Of a stretch of DNA of 64,000 nt, positions 46,146-54,736 are shown piece by piece. Positions within the stretch are counted from its first letter, which is position 1, and each line of letters starts with the position of its first letter. The notes under the pieces were generated by a model that saw nothing but the letters and a program-made list of their open reading frames with translations, ran no database searches and had not been told where the DNA came from. Origin of the DNA: Algoriphagus sp. (GTDB lineage Bacteria; Bacteroidota; Bacteroidia; Cytophagales; Cyclobacteriaceae); NCBI GenBank assembly GCA_029945945.1, contig JAQSDM010000005.1, forward strand, positions 124,001 to 188,000, written 5' to 3'. Both the position numbers and the translations under genes were made by a program.

Positions 46146-46182
46146 TTCCCGGTAAAACTTTTTACCAAAGTCTTACCGGGAA
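46146..46182 (-). promoter_or_regulatory. Hairpin upstream of the VCBS gene with an alternative pairing
   Basis: TTCCCGGTAA (46146-46155) pairs perfectly with TTACCGGGAA (46173-46182). The loop also carries TTTTTACC, which can pair with GGTAAAA of the same arm. The structure is 22 nt before the ATG, between two co-oriented genes. It could be a terminator for the upstream gene or a leader switch; the sequence alone does not decide. Confidence 0.45.
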
Positions 46183-46306
46183 TTGTTGGATTCTTAAATT
46201 GATTACTGCGACTGAATACTGCTTCTATAGATTTTTTAATATTGAATATCGAATATCGAAGTACCCTGAAATCATAAATCCGAAATCATAAATCCTCCAT
46301 CCGAAA

Positions 46307-49300
46307 TCACTTCTCCATTGGATGCATTTTCAGCAATTCCGCAGGCTTATAGAATCCTTCTTTGTCTTTGACTTCTTCACGAACCTTTCTCACCAGATCC
46401 GGCGAAATAGGAGAAGCCTGATTTCCGAAGGAATTTCTCACATAGGTAAGTACTGCTGCGATTTCGGAGTCATCGAGCATTCCTTCGTAAGGTGTCATTG
46501 GAACTTGTCCCGGATATTGACGACCCAGGACTTCAATCTCTCCCATGAGACCTTTCAATACGATTTTGATCAGACGCTCGGGACTGCCCGTTACCCAAGG
46601 TGTTCTGGCAAGAGGAGGAAACTGGGAAGCGGTAAGTCCTCTTCCATCAGGCTGGTGACAGGTGCTGCAGAATCCTTCACGGGCAAAGATTTCTTTTCCG
46701 AGGACGAAGAGTTCCCGATCAGATCCTGTGAGGGAAGACTTGATATCTTCCTCCTTTTTTTCCATGACTGAGATCCCGCTGAGGTGGGCAACTGCAGTTT
46801 CCAGCGTTCCGGGAATCCAGGTTTTGTCTTTCGGCTGCTTTTCTGCTTCTGCCAAAATCGGTAAACCTATTTCTCTTGGCAACCAGGATGCTGCTGCGAT
46901 GGCCTCCATTCTGACTCGGCCATGAGGATCTTTTGCAGAGGCCATAAGTAAAGCTGCCTGGTCTTTTACCTGATGTCCGGTATATCTCACGACACGGGTT
47001 GCCGCTGCTCTTACTCTGTAATCCTTGGATTTTAGCAGTTGCTTTAGCAGATCCTGATCTACTTTGTTGATTCCCCAGGTTACCCAAAGACCTTCAAGCA
47101 AGTTGTGTTCGTATCGTGGATCGTTTTTGTCTAAAGACTTGGTCCAGTTTTGAACTGCTGCAAAAACTTCCTCATTATCTCTTCCGCGGAGTTCTCTGCG
47201 AGTTCGGTAGCGTGTGCGATATTCCGGAAGTTTCAGGTTTTCCAATAATTCTGGAATGCTTGCTCCATCCACTTTCGCAGGCGTCACCAAAGGACGCGAA
47301 GGATAAGTCACTCGATAAATCCTGCCGTGGACGTGGTCTCTGAGCGGATCGCGGGCATTGTGCTGCATGTGTCCGATCAGGATATTGTGCCAATCCACGA
47401 TGTAAAGTGAACCATCAGGTGCGATTTCCATGTCAACAGGGCGGAAATTACGATCTGAGGAAATCACCAAATCTTGTTTCCATTTGGTAATGAAACCTAC
47501 CGTATCCTCGATCATCTGATGCTGCTTGGTTCCAAGGAATCCAATTGTATTATTGATGATCATATCGCCCTGAACATCCTCCGGGAAGTGGCGACTGGAA
47601 ATGAATTCTAACCCTGAAGTCGGACGAACCATATGATCTTTTTCGATCAGGTTTGGCCCTTTGAAGTTGGCGTTTCCATAACGAGGCAGGACCGAACCCG
47701 GTAACATCCAGTTTACATTTGGCCCGGAGGTCTCTGCGTAAAAGTTCTGCCCCCATTCGTCAAAAGCAATACCCCATGGGTTTGGAATGCTGACCTGATT
47801 GACCCGCTCCAGCTTATGTCTTTTGGGCTCATATCGGTAAAATCCACCGTTGGAAGCACGGACAGGTCCGTAAGAAGTTTCCACATTGGTGTGGAGGAAA
47901 ACTCCTTCAGCCATGTAAATCGCGCCGGACTCATCTGTGGTAAAAGCGGAAATCGCATGATGCGTATCGTGATCGTCAAACCCGCTCAGCAGGATTTCTT
48001 TTCGGTCGGCTTTATCATCTCCATTGTCATCGACCAGAAGCACCAGATTATTTCCCTGAGAAACATAAACTCCTTCGGGAGCCAGTTCGAATCCAACCGG
48101 GATATGAAGATCATCTGCGAAAGTAGTTTGCTTATCAGCTTTTCCATCGTTATCGGTGTCTTCCAGGATGATCAATTTATCCTGAGGCCTTTGATCGCCT
48201 GGCTTGTAATGCGGGTAGCTTGGCATGGTGGCAACCCAAAGTCGGCCTTTGTTGTCAAAGGAAAGTTGAACGGGATTTGCCAGATCAGGGAATTCTTTCT
48301 CAGAAGCGAAAAGATCAATTTTGTAGCCTTCAGGAACTTTGATAGTCTTCAACGCATCCTCTCCGTATTTGTATTCCAGACTTCCGTTTGCGTCCGGATT
48401 ATAATTGGTTTTTACTTCCGGAAGTTTAATTGTTTTGGCATCTGCTGCAGCCAGATCTTTCTTTTCCCCCTTCGTAGCCATCCAGATAGCAGTATCACGG
48501 ATTGCAGTCATTTGGCGGATTTTTTCCAGCTCAAAAGGGTAATTGTCCGGACCAAATGGATCGTACCTTCTTCCGAAGACGTGAACCCCATTTGGGATTT
48601 TATAATCATTGGTCCAAAGCCAGTTTTTTTCCATTACTGCCTCGTGAACCAGTTCTTTGTTTGCTTCTGCTTCCAAATCTGCCTTTCCAAAAATCTCGTC
48701 AACAAGCAGAACAGCGAGCTTTTGATAGCCCAAATCATTCAGTTGAGAACCGTCTATGGTCAAAGGCTCTTCTGTTTGATCATACCATTTCTTTGATGGA
48801 GCAAAGGCATCTACAAACAAGATTTCGTTCTTCTTTGCCACCTCTCTCATCGCCTCTGTATATAAGGAGATGTTTTCATTTTCTTTTTCACCATTTGGCA
48901 CATCTATTTCCGCCGAGCGATCTTCAAAAGCAATCGGTGAAACCAAGGCAAGTTGTGGCGGAGTTGCGCCATTGTATTTCTGGCTTTTTGAATGCTTGAT
49001 GAAAGCATCTAATTCAGCTTTGTAGTTTTCCAGGCCTTCAGGCCCCTGGAACGATTCATTGTATCCAAAGAAACCGATGATAACGTCTGCTTTCAATCGA
49101 GTCAGCCATTGGTCAGGTTTTTCCAGAAATCCCTCGCTTCCGGATCTGGTCGCGTATTCTGTTTGAAATTCCTCAGCTCCGGGAAATGCCCAGGGATCAT
49201 TTGTACCGGATCTTGGACGGAAACCAGGAGTATCACCCGGATCACTAAGATTTCGGATGAAAAGGGTGCTGTCCGGATACCGCAGATGCATTTCAGTTTC

Positions 49301-49459
49301 GAAATGACCATAACTCATCATTCGGGAACCAAGGTTATTACCTATTAATGCTATGCTTGCATTTTTTTTAAGAGGGAGTACCTCTTTTTGGGTGCATTGG
49401 AAGGTGATCAGGGCAATTGAAAAAAGAAGTAGATTTTGAATCAGGCGTTTTTTAAGCAT
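46307..49459 (-). CDS. Multidomain heme lipoprotein: SGNH-like, propeller dehydrogenase, HEAT, cytochrome c
   Basis: A 1050-residue lipoprotein (lipobox FQCTQ). Residues about 35-255 look like an SGNH/GDSL hydrolase domain (ALIGNNLGS, FFGYNES, DGSQLNDLGYQK), but the usual GDS and final His are not conserved. A membrane-bound-dehydrogenase-like propeller follows (KVPEGYKIDLFASEKEFPDLANPVQLSFDNKGRLWVATMPSYPHYKPGDQ), then HEAT-like repeats and a c-type cytochrome domain with CSTCH at 931-935. This matches the PVC-type heme-binding protein family also found in Bacteroidota. It may oxidise exported sugars and pass electrons to the heme; no cofactor assignment is certain. Confidence 0.88.
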   Translation of the reverse strand: MLKKRLIQNLLLFSIALITFQCTQKEVLPLKKNASIALIGNNLGSRMMSYGHFETEMHLRYPDSTLFIRNLSDPGDTPGFRPRSGTNDPWAFPGAEEFQTEYATRSGSEGFLEKPDQWLTRLKADVIIGFFGYNESFQGPEGLENYKAELDAFIKHSKSQKYNGATPPQLALVSPIAFEDRSAEIDVPNGEKENENISLYTEAMREVAKKNEILFVDAFAPSKKWYDQTEEPLTIDGSQLNDLGYQKLAVLLVDEIFGKADLEAEANKELVHEAVMEKNWLWTNDYKIPNGVHVFGRRYDPFGPDNYPFELEKIRQMTAIRDTAIWMATKGEKKDLAAADAKTIKLPEVKTNYNPDANGSLEYKYGEDALKTIKVPEGYKIDLFASEKEFPDLANPVQLSFDNKGRLWVATMPSYPHYKPGDQRPQDKLIILEDTDNDGKADKQTTFADDLHIPVGFELAPEGVYVSQGNNLVLLVDDNGDDKADRKEILLSGFDDHDTHHAISAFTTDESGAIYMAEGVFLHTNVETSYGPVRASNGGFYRYEPKRHKLERVNQVSIPNPWGIAFDEWGQNFYAETSGPNVNWMLPGSVLPRYGNANFKGPNLIEKDHMVRPTSGLEFISSRHFPEDVQGDMIINNTIGFLGTKQHQMIEDTVGFITKWKQDLVISSDRNFRPVDMEIAPDGSLYIVDWHNILIGHMQHNARDPLRDHVHGRIYRVTYPSRPLVTPAKVDGASIPELLENLKLPEYRTRYRTRRELRGRDNEEVFAAVQNWTKSLDKNDPRYEHNLLEGLWVTWGINKVDQDLLKQLLKSKDYRVRAAATRVVRYTGHQVKDQAALLMASAKDPHGRVRMEAIAAASWLPREIGLPILAEAEKQPKDKTWIPGTLETAVAHLSGISVMEKKEEDIKSSLTGSDRELFVLGKEIFAREGFCSTCHQPDGRGLTASQFPPLARTPWVTGSPERLIKIVLKGLMGEIEVLGRQYPGQVPMTPYEGMLDDSEIAAVLTYVRNSFGNQASPISPDLVRKVREEVKDKEGFYKPAELLKMHPMEK

Positions 49460-49636
49460 TTGGTTAAGGATTTACATCGATGAATGATAATCGAAAGAAC
49501 AAAGATTAGTTAATGGGTTCAAAGTTTATTGTAAAATTGGTGATTTTAATTTTTTCATATTAGGGATTTTGCGATCGCTTTTGATTTGGTGAATTGGGGA
49601 TAAAAATTCTATTTATTAATCTTTAAAATAGACCCT

Positions 49637-49652
49637 ATCCTGTCGCGTCCTG
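49637..49652. promoter_or_regulatory. ATCCTG/GTCCTG repeat pair upstream of susC 2
   Basis: ATCCTG (49637-49642) and GTCCTG (49647-49652) are 10 bp apart and read, on the minus strand, as CAGGAC...CAGGAT. Orientation is opposite to the pair at 49771-49786, as in the first susC locus. Confidence 0.45.
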
Positions 49653-49770
49653 ATTACCAGCTACTTTTTCGTAACAAGAAGCCTAGTTGAAAATAATTAT
49701 TCCTTTTTTAAGATAATTCAGTTCTGGCCTGTCATTCAAATAAATAAACTTAATTTTTGTTGTGTTTATG

Positions 49771-49786
49771 CAGGATGGTGCAGGAT
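49771..49786. promoter_or_regulatory. CAGGAT repeat pair upstream of susC 2
   Basis: CAGGATGGTGCAGGAT places CAGGAT at 49771 and 49781, 10 bp apart, ending 65 bp before the susC ATG. The 16-mer is identical to the one at 26782-26797. Confidence 0.6.
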
Positions 49787-49851
49787 AGAATTAGTGCTTC
49801 ATATTGTGTAATTGGAATTAATTATAGTTCAATTATTCTAAACCCATTCAC

Positions 49852-52800
49852 ATGAAAAACCTCTATCAATCTAAAGTCAAGATCCGGTTCATCGGGTTTT
49901 TTCTTTTTTTGCTCTGTCTGAGTTTTGCAGCACAGGCGCAAACATTTAATGTCAAGGGAAAGGTTATCTCTGAAGGAGATAACGAGCCTGTTCCAGGTGC
50001 CTTGGTTATGGTCAAAGGTACCCAGCGAGGCACAATCACTGATATCGACGGCAGCTTCATTATGGAGGCTTCTGTTGGCGAAACTTTAGTTGTAAGTTTC
50101 GTGGGTTTTAATTCCAAAGAAATCCTTGTGCAGGCTAATCAAGGTGATTTGTCTGTCTCCCTTACTTACTCTACTTCTGATCTTTCGGAAGTAATTGTAG
50201 TAGGTTACGGTAGCCAGATCAAAAAGGAGTTAACAGGAGCGGTACAGACTGTAGGTTCAAAAGAACTGGCGGATATGCCGGTTTCTTCAGTTGCGCAAAA
50301 ACTCCAGGGTAAACTGGCTGGTGTGCAAATCAACCAGACAACAGGTCAGCCGGGTAAAGGCATGAACGTGCGAATCAGAGGTCAACTCTCTGTATCAGGC
50401 GGAAGTAATCCATTGTATGTTGTTGACGGATTCCCTATTACAGGTGATATCAACGCAATCAACCCGGATGAAATAGAGGAGATTACTATTTTGAAAGATG
50501 CTGCTTCTACTGCATTGTATGGTTCAAGAGCTGCAAACGGAGTTGTAATCATCACTACCAAAAAAGGTAAAACCGGACAAACTAATGTTTCACTGAATGT
50601 GTACACGGGTTTCCAGGAAGTTCCTCAGGAAGGAAGATTGGAAATGATGGATGCAGAGGCTTTTGCTGTGTTTAAAAATGAATACTACACAGCTGCTGGT
50701 CAGCCTGTCCCTGATATCTTCAAGGACCCGGCTAGCTACAGAGGAAAAAATAATGACTGGTATGATGCTTTGTTGCAAACAGCACCAATCTCCAGCTACA
50801 ACCTTACCCTGACCTCCAATAAGGAAAGAGTCAATACTGCAGTTATTTTAGGTGTTTTTGATCAGGATGGTGTGGTATTAAATACCGACTATCAAAGATT
50901 CTCTTTGAGAATGAATACCGACTATCTGGTTTCTGACAAAGTCAAAATTGGAGTAAACCTTGCACCTCAATATATTATTGATAATGTGCCAAGAACAGAT
51001 GGTGACAGAGGTACGGGTATTTTGTTCAATGCACTTCATACTTGGCCAATCATGCCTATTTACAATGAAGACGGATCACTGACTTCTTTTAACAGATTCC
51101 CTGCCAATACAGGTAATATCTTCGCGTATCCAAACTGGGTAAGATCTGCTGAGGAATTGACGAATGAAACCAAAACGACAAGCATTCTTTCTAATGCTTT
51201 TATTCAATACCAGCCGATTAAAGGCTTGACGTTTAAATCCACATTTAACGTTGAGGCCAGAAATTCTAACTTCTTCTTCTTTAATCCTTCCACAGCTACT
51301 TCTGCAATCAACGTTGCTTTGCCAACTGTAGCGGTTTCGATCAGAGAAAATTTTCAGGATTTTGCATGGTTGAATGAGAATACTGTAACATGGCAAAAAA
51401 GCATTAAGGAGCATAACTTCGAATTGCTGGGTGGATTTTCAAATCAGCACTTCAGAAGTGATCGTACCAGAATTCAGGCTGACACCTATGCAGATGACAG
51501 ACTTCCAACCATTCAGGGAGCGATTAACATCAACAGAGGGGGCACCAATTCAGGTGTTGAAGAATGGGCTTTGACTTCTGTATTTTCAAGGTTGACCTAT
51601 AACTTCAAAGGAAAATATCTATTCACCGCATCAGTAAGAGGTGATGGTTCTTCCAGATTTGGATCTGAAAACAGATGGGGGGTATTCCCTTCAGCATCGG
51701 CAGGTTGGGTATTGTCTGACGAAGAGTTTTTAGCAAACAGTTCAGGAGTTTCTTTTATGAAAATCAGAGCAAGTATTGGAACTACCGGTAACAATAACAT
51801 TGGTAACTATACCCAATACGCTTTGGTGAACAATACAATCAATGCTGTTTTTGGAAACACCAATGTTGCAGGAGCTGCAGTTACTTCTTTGTCAAACAAT
51901 AACTTAGGCTGGGAAACTACTCAACAGTTTGACATCGGTTTAGACTTAGGATTATGGGATGACAGAGTTTCATTCGTATATGATTTCTACACTAAGAACA
52001 CAACCAATCTGCTTTACGCAGTTCAGGTTCCTCAGGAAGCAGGATTTACCAACTTCAATGATAATATTGGAGAAATTAAATTCTGGGGTCATGAATTCTC
52101 TATCAATACGGTCAATACAACCGGTAAACTGAGATGGACTACCAACGCCAATATTTCATTCAACAGAAATGAAGTGGTCTCTTTAGCGGACGGAATTGAC
52201 CGGGTTTATGGTACTTTCCACATCACTAAAGTAGGACAGCCATTTGGTCAGTTCTATGGACTTATCAAAGAAGGAAACTACATGAATGCAGAGGACTTGG
52301 CTAACTCTCCTAAGGTGCCAGGCAGATCTGTTGTAGGTAGTATCAAGCTTAGAGATGTCAATGGTGATGGAATCATTTCCCAAGGTGGAGATAAGGATGA
52401 CAGAGCGATTATTGGTAATCCTTTTCCAAAATTCGTTTACGGTATCACAAACAACTTCACTTTCGGAGATTGGGATGCGAGTATCGTTGCATCAGGTTCT
52501 TATGGAAACCAATTGTTGATGAGACACTTATATAGTACTGCAAACGCAGATGGTGTATTCAACATGGTTGAAAAAATGAGCCGCCGATTCAAATCACCTG
52601 AAGATCCGGGAGACGGAATTTTCGGAACTTCTACAGGTGGTGGTAACGTGACCGGTATTGAAAGAGACTGGATGAACAGCAACTTTATTTATGATGCTTC
52701 TTATTTCACGATCAGAAATATCACGATAGGTTACACATTTGGTGCATGGGCTAAAGTTTTGAAATCAGCAAGAGTGTATGCTTCAGCTCAAAACGTATGG

Positions 52801-52950
52801 GTATTTACCAAGTATTGGGGCGGATCAAATCCTGAAGTAAGTTCACAAGGTAATGGACAGGGAGATGGTGGTAACTTAAGTCCGGGTGTTGACTTGTCAA
52901 ACTATCCGGTTCCAAGAACAATCACTATCGGTGCCAACATTAATTTTTAA
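49852..52950 (+). CDS. SusC/RagA family TonB-linked outer-membrane transporter 2
   Basis: A 1032-residue protein, the same length as SusC 1 and alignable from the start (GTQRGTITDIDGSF, then SEVIVVGYGSQIKK at 112-125). Signal peptide ends AQAQ at 30; plug motifs IRIRGQLSV, NPLYVVDGFPI and DAASTALYGSRAANGVV are clear; the barrel follows. There is no STN domain. It works with the SusD protein 34 nt downstream and is followed by propeller/cytochrome c and DUF1080 lipoprotein genes, suggesting import of a glycoside that is also oxidised. Confidence 0.95.
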   Translation: MKNLYQSKVKIRFIGFFLFLLCLSFAAQAQTFNVKGKVISEGDNEPVPGALVMVKGTQRGTITDIDGSFIMEASVGETLVVSFVGFNSKEILVQANQGDLSVSLTYSTSDLSEVIVVGYGSQIKKELTGAVQTVGSKELADMPVSSVAQKLQGKLAGVQINQTTGQPGKGMNVRIRGQLSVSGGSNPLYVVDGFPITGDINAINPDEIEEITILKDAASTALYGSRAANGVVIITTKKGKTGQTNVSLNVYTGFQEVPQEGRLEMMDAEAFAVFKNEYYTAAGQPVPDIFKDPASYRGKNNDWYDALLQTAPISSYNLTLTSNKERVNTAVILGVFDQDGVVLNTDYQRFSLRMNTDYLVSDKVKIGVNLAPQYIIDNVPRTDGDRGTGILFNALHTWPIMPIYNEDGSLTSFNRFPANTGNIFAYPNWVRSAEELTNETKTTSILSNAFIQYQPIKGLTFKSTFNVEARNSNFFFFNPSTATSAINVALPTVAVSIRENFQDFAWLNENTVTWQKSIKEHNFELLGGFSNQHFRSDRTRIQADTYADDRLPTIQGAININRGGTNSGVEEWALTSVFSRLTYNFKGKYLFTASVRGDGSSRFGSENRWGVFPSASAGWVLSDEEFLANSSGVSFMKIRASIGTTGNNNIGNYTQYALVNNTINAVFGNTNVAGAAVTSLSNNNLGWETTQQFDIGLDLGLWDDRVSFVYDFYTKNTTNLLYAVQVPQEAGFTNFNDNIGEIKFWGHEFSINTVNTTGKLRWTTNANISFNRNEVVSLADGIDRVYGTFHITKVGQPFGQFYGLIKEGNYMNAEDLANSPKVPGRSVVGSIKLRDVNGDGIISQGGDKDDRAIIGNPFPKFVYGITNNFTFGDWDASIVASGSYGNQLLMRHLYSTANADGVFNMVEKMSRRFKSPEDPGDGIFGTSTGGGNVTGIERDWMNSNFIYDASYFTIRNITIGYTFGAWAKVLKSARVYASAQNVWVFTKYWGGSNPEVSSQGNGQGDGGNLSPGVDLSNYPVPRTITIGANINF

Positions 52951-52984
52951 TCCTTGATCACTCAACTTTGATCCCAGAGAAAAA

Positions 52985-54496
52985 ATGAAAAAACATATCA
53001 TAACAATACTAACCGCAGGCTTACTTCTCACCGGTTGTGAGGAATTTCTGACCGTAATTCCAGAAACTTCGCTAAGTTCTGCCACATTCTTTAAAACAGA
53101 GAATGATTTCCAGCAAGCTGTGAATGCAGCTTATGTGCCGCTTCGTACGATTGCAAATGATCGTTCGTGGCTATTGGGTGAAATGCACTCAGATAATACA
53201 TACTACGCAAGAAATATCTTGTTTGGTGCTACTGAGCAACAAGAAGATTTGGCGGATTTCGCAGTTCCCGTAGCCAATGGTGTTACATCCAATGTGCACG
53301 TTCTTAACCAGTATCGCCAGGATTATGTGATAATTGCTCGTGCCAACCAGGTTTTGGACTTGATTGATGATGTAGAAATGCCACAGGCGTCTAAAGACAA
53401 TTTGAAAGGACAGGCGCTGTTTTTGAGAGCGTATGCTTACTTCGAACTGGCAAGGTATTTCGGAAGTGTGCCATTGCACCTTAAGGCTGTACCAAACAGA
53501 GAAGAATCTGCATTACCACTTTCAACTGAAGCCGAAGTTTATGCACAGATTGTATTGGATGCAAAAGCTGCCATTCCATTGTTGCTTCCGAAATCAACTC
53601 AGCAGCCAGGAAGAGCTACTTCTGGTGCTGCCAGAATGTTGCTTTCCAATGTTTACGTGGTTCAGAAAAATTGGGCAGAAGCTGAAAAATTGCTCAAGGA
53701 AATAGTTAGCAGCAATGAATATTCGCTGATTCCTTCCTACGCAAATGTGTTTTCAGAAAATGTTGCGAATAAAAATAATGCGGAGTCTGTATTTGAGGTT
53801 CAGTATTTGGAAGGAGCAGCTGGTCTGAATGGAAGTTTTATTTACAACTTCATGCCAAGACCAATCAGCCCGGCTGAGTTGAAGCCTATTACAGGTACTT
53901 CTAACACTCAGCCATTAGACGGTGAGGGTAATAATATTCCTACTCCGGATATTATTGCAGCTTATGAGGCAGGCGACGAAAGAAAAGACGCATCCATCGG
54001 GACTGTTTTCCTGGCCGGCAGTTTCAGAGCTGATAAGAACTATCCATATATCAAGAAGTTTGCAAAAACACACTCACTTCATGGAAACCATGGCACCAAC
54101 TTTCCGATCTACAGATATGCAGAAGTGCTCCTGTTCCTTGCCGAAGCTCTTAATGAGCAAGGTAAAAGCGGAGAAGCTGTTCCTTACCTGAATCTGGTAA
54201 GAGCCAGAGCAAAACTGGGACCTACCTCTGCTGCAGGACAAGCTGATTTGAGAGAAGCGATTTTCAAAGAAAGACGAGTAGAGCTTGCTTTCGAAAATAA
54301 GCGTTGGTTTGATATCAGCAGAACAGGAAGAATAGATGAGATCATCATTCCTTACGGAAAGAGAATAGTTGCCAATCCTTTGGCTTATTATTACCCTCCT
54401 GTAAACGGAGCAATTCCAAGATCAAACGTATTTTCGAATCTGTCTAAGTACTATGCATTACCTGCTGCAGAATCTGATTTGAGTCCGTATTTCTAA
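52985..54496 (+). CDS. RagB/SusD family nutrient-binding lipoprotein 2
   Basis: A 503-residue lipoprotein with lipobox LTGCEE. SusD landmarks are present: FLTVIPETSLSSATFFKTENDFQQAVNAAY, LKGQALFLRAYAYFELARYFGSVPL, IYRYAEVLLFLAEALNEQG and FKERRVELAFENKRWFDISR. It binds the substrate with SusC 2 at the surface. A hairpin downstream of the stop ends the unit before the cytochrome c gene. Confidence 0.95.
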   Translation: MKKHIITILTAGLLLTGCEEFLTVIPETSLSSATFFKTENDFQQAVNAAYVPLRTIANDRSWLLGEMHSDNTYYARNILFGATEQQEDLADFAVPVANGVTSNVHVLNQYRQDYVIIARANQVLDLIDDVEMPQASKDNLKGQALFLRAYAYFELARYFGSVPLHLKAVPNREESALPLSTEAEVYAQIVLDAKAAIPLLLPKSTQQPGRATSGAARMLLSNVYVVQKNWAEAEKLLKEIVSSNEYSLIPSYANVFSENVANKNNAESVFEVQYLEGAAGLNGSFIYNFMPRPISPAELKPITGTSNTQPLDGEGNNIPTPDIIAAYEAGDERKDASIGTVFLAGSFRADKNYPYIKKFAKTHSLHGNHGTNFPIYRYAEVLLFLAEALNEQGKSGEAVPYLNLVRARAKLGPTSAAGQADLREAIFKERRVELAFENKRWFDISRTGRIDEIIIPYGKRIVANPLAYYYPPVNGAIPRSNVFSNLSKYYALPAAESDLSPYF

Positions 54497-54515
54497 TTAT
54501 AGAAACGATAAAAAG

Positions 54516-54573
54516 TAAAATACCCAACACTGGTAGGAGGAGAGTTTTCTGACTATTGGTGTTGGGTTATTTT
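54516..54573 (+). terminator. Probable terminator after susD 2
   Basis: AAAATACCCAACAC pairs with GTGTTGGGTTATTTT (one bulge) across a 27-nt loop, and TTATTTT follows. The long loop lowers certainty. Confidence 0.55.
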
Positions 54574-54736
54574 AGGCCATTATTTTAAAACACCCCATTT
54601 GAATTTCCTTTATACTTAATTTGATAGGAAGCAATTATAATTCGTGAATGGTTTTCTAATCGATCGATTAATTGCCAATTTAAGAGTTATTAAAGTTCGA
54701 GTTTTTAGTATGAATTCCTCAATTAACCCAAGCCAT

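Larger units (their letters stand above)
49460..49851. other. Intergenic region upstream of susC 2
   Basis: This 392-bp AT-rich divergent region must hold the promoters of both the cytochrome c lipoprotein and the second susC. It carries an ATCCTG pair (49637-49652) and a CAGGAT pair (49771-49786). No other gene or RNA is recognised. Confidence 0.7.
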
